A stretch of 64,000 nucleotides of DNA from Sulfurimicrobium sp963741495. GTDB lineage: Bacteria; Pseudomonadota; Gammaproteobacteria; Burkholderiales; Sulfuricellaceae. The stretch's first letter is position 1; each line of letters opens with the position of its first letter. The DNA is taken from NCBI GenBank assembly GCA_963741495.1, contig CAVUID010000018.1, positions 62,001 through 126,000 of the forward strand, written 5' to 3'. The position numbers and the translations under genes are program-made. This document shows, piece by piece, positions 63,909 through 64,000 of this stretch. The notes under the pieces were generated by a model, which worked only from the letters and a program-made list of their open reading frames with translations, ran no database searches and was not told the origin of the DNA.

Positions 63909-64000
63909 TTAAGCTCCTTCGAGCTTTTTGCGAGGGGTTCGGCCATACCAGCCTTGATGGACTCGCGCATGCCAGGCACGGCCAATAGGTACAGGGTTTC
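63902..64000 (-). CDS. Phd/YefM-family antitoxin, C-terminal fragment
   Basis: Thirty-two C-terminal residues, reading ETLYLLAVPGMRESIKAGMA and ending KSSKELKW. This matches the toxin-binding tail of YefM/Axe antitoxins (ETLYLL-PGM-ESI). The N-terminal DNA-binding part lies beyond the window edge. It immediately precedes and overlaps the toxin gene, the normal order for this family. Confidence 0.85.
   Translation of the reverse strand, partial: ETLYLLAVPGMRESIKAGMAEPLAKSSKELKW

Overview
This window looks like chromosomal DNA of a betaproteobacterium, most likely from the Nitrosomonadales (Gallionellaceae/Sulfuricellaceae-like chemolithotrophs). The evidence is gene content and order: mreB divergent from gatCAB; an HPr/enzyme I/EIIA-type PTS with no sugar permease; thiD-thiE-hemL; the pilGHIJ-pilL (Chp) chemosensory set; ResB/CcsB (system II) cytochrome c maturation with several dihaem c4-type cytochromes; a DsrS-like protein; and a hyp NiFe-hydrogenase maturation operon. 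The taxonomic placement is inference. I see no rRNA, tRNA, CRISPR array or intact insertion sequence. Coding density is high and no stretch over 300 bp lacks a gene.

Layout. 0-4.9 kb: mreB (partial), gatC-gatA-gatB, a DUF4124 protein, pyrE. 4.9-9.7 kb: exonuclease III, an AmpG-like permease, a TauE/SafE-like membrane protein, metW, a 55-residue small gene, metX. 9.7-14.3 kb: ptsI, ptsH, EIIA, apbE, gshB. 14.5-18.5 kb: a haem c-containing GGDEF-EAL protein and a protein of unknown function. 18.8-25.2 kb: envelope sugar genes (nucleotide-sugar epimerase, core glycosyltransferase, waaC, waaA), a TolC-like protein, a rhodanese, a Pcm-like methyltransferase. 25.3-28.2 kb: TPP riboswitch, thiC, uppP. 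28.2-37.8 kb: pilL, pilJ, pilI, pilH, pilG. 38.0-45.3 kb: a PstS-like binding protein, thiD, thiE, hemL, then a MoxR ATPase / DUF2201 metallopeptidase-VWA / DsrS-like cassette. 45.3-50.6 kb: three dihaem cytochromes with ccsB and resB. 50.6-56.2 kb: engB, rpe, a small lipoprotein, gph, trpE, ftsE, ftsX. 56.3-64 kb: hypE-D-C-F, a DUF4124 protein, hypB-A, a nickel permease and a YefM/YoeB-like toxin-antitoxin pair. The hyp block plus Ni2+ importer would supply NiFe cofactor to a hydrogenase encoded elsewhere.

Two features cut across the window. First, 12 otherwise well-conserved genes carry single-base frame changes. I place 21 sites: 19 look like one extra base and 2 like one missing base. Because they hit essential-type genes (waaA, thiC, tolC), I read them mainly as sequence errors, not decay, and annotate each gene as one CDS with the frame-change positions given. 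Second, small dispersed repeats are abundant. Degenerate 7-bp-unit arrays lie at gene borders and reach into gatA, ptsI, gshB, apbE and hypF. A known-type palindrome extends the C-terminus of waaA and recurs between hypB and hypA. A short repeat is inserted in frame in gatB. Two copies of a CCACGGAG/GCAAAGG-type inverted repeat flank pilL and the DUF2201 gene. The repeats, the metX-metW small gene and the MoxR/DUF2201/DsrS cassette are the parts I consider most worth following up.
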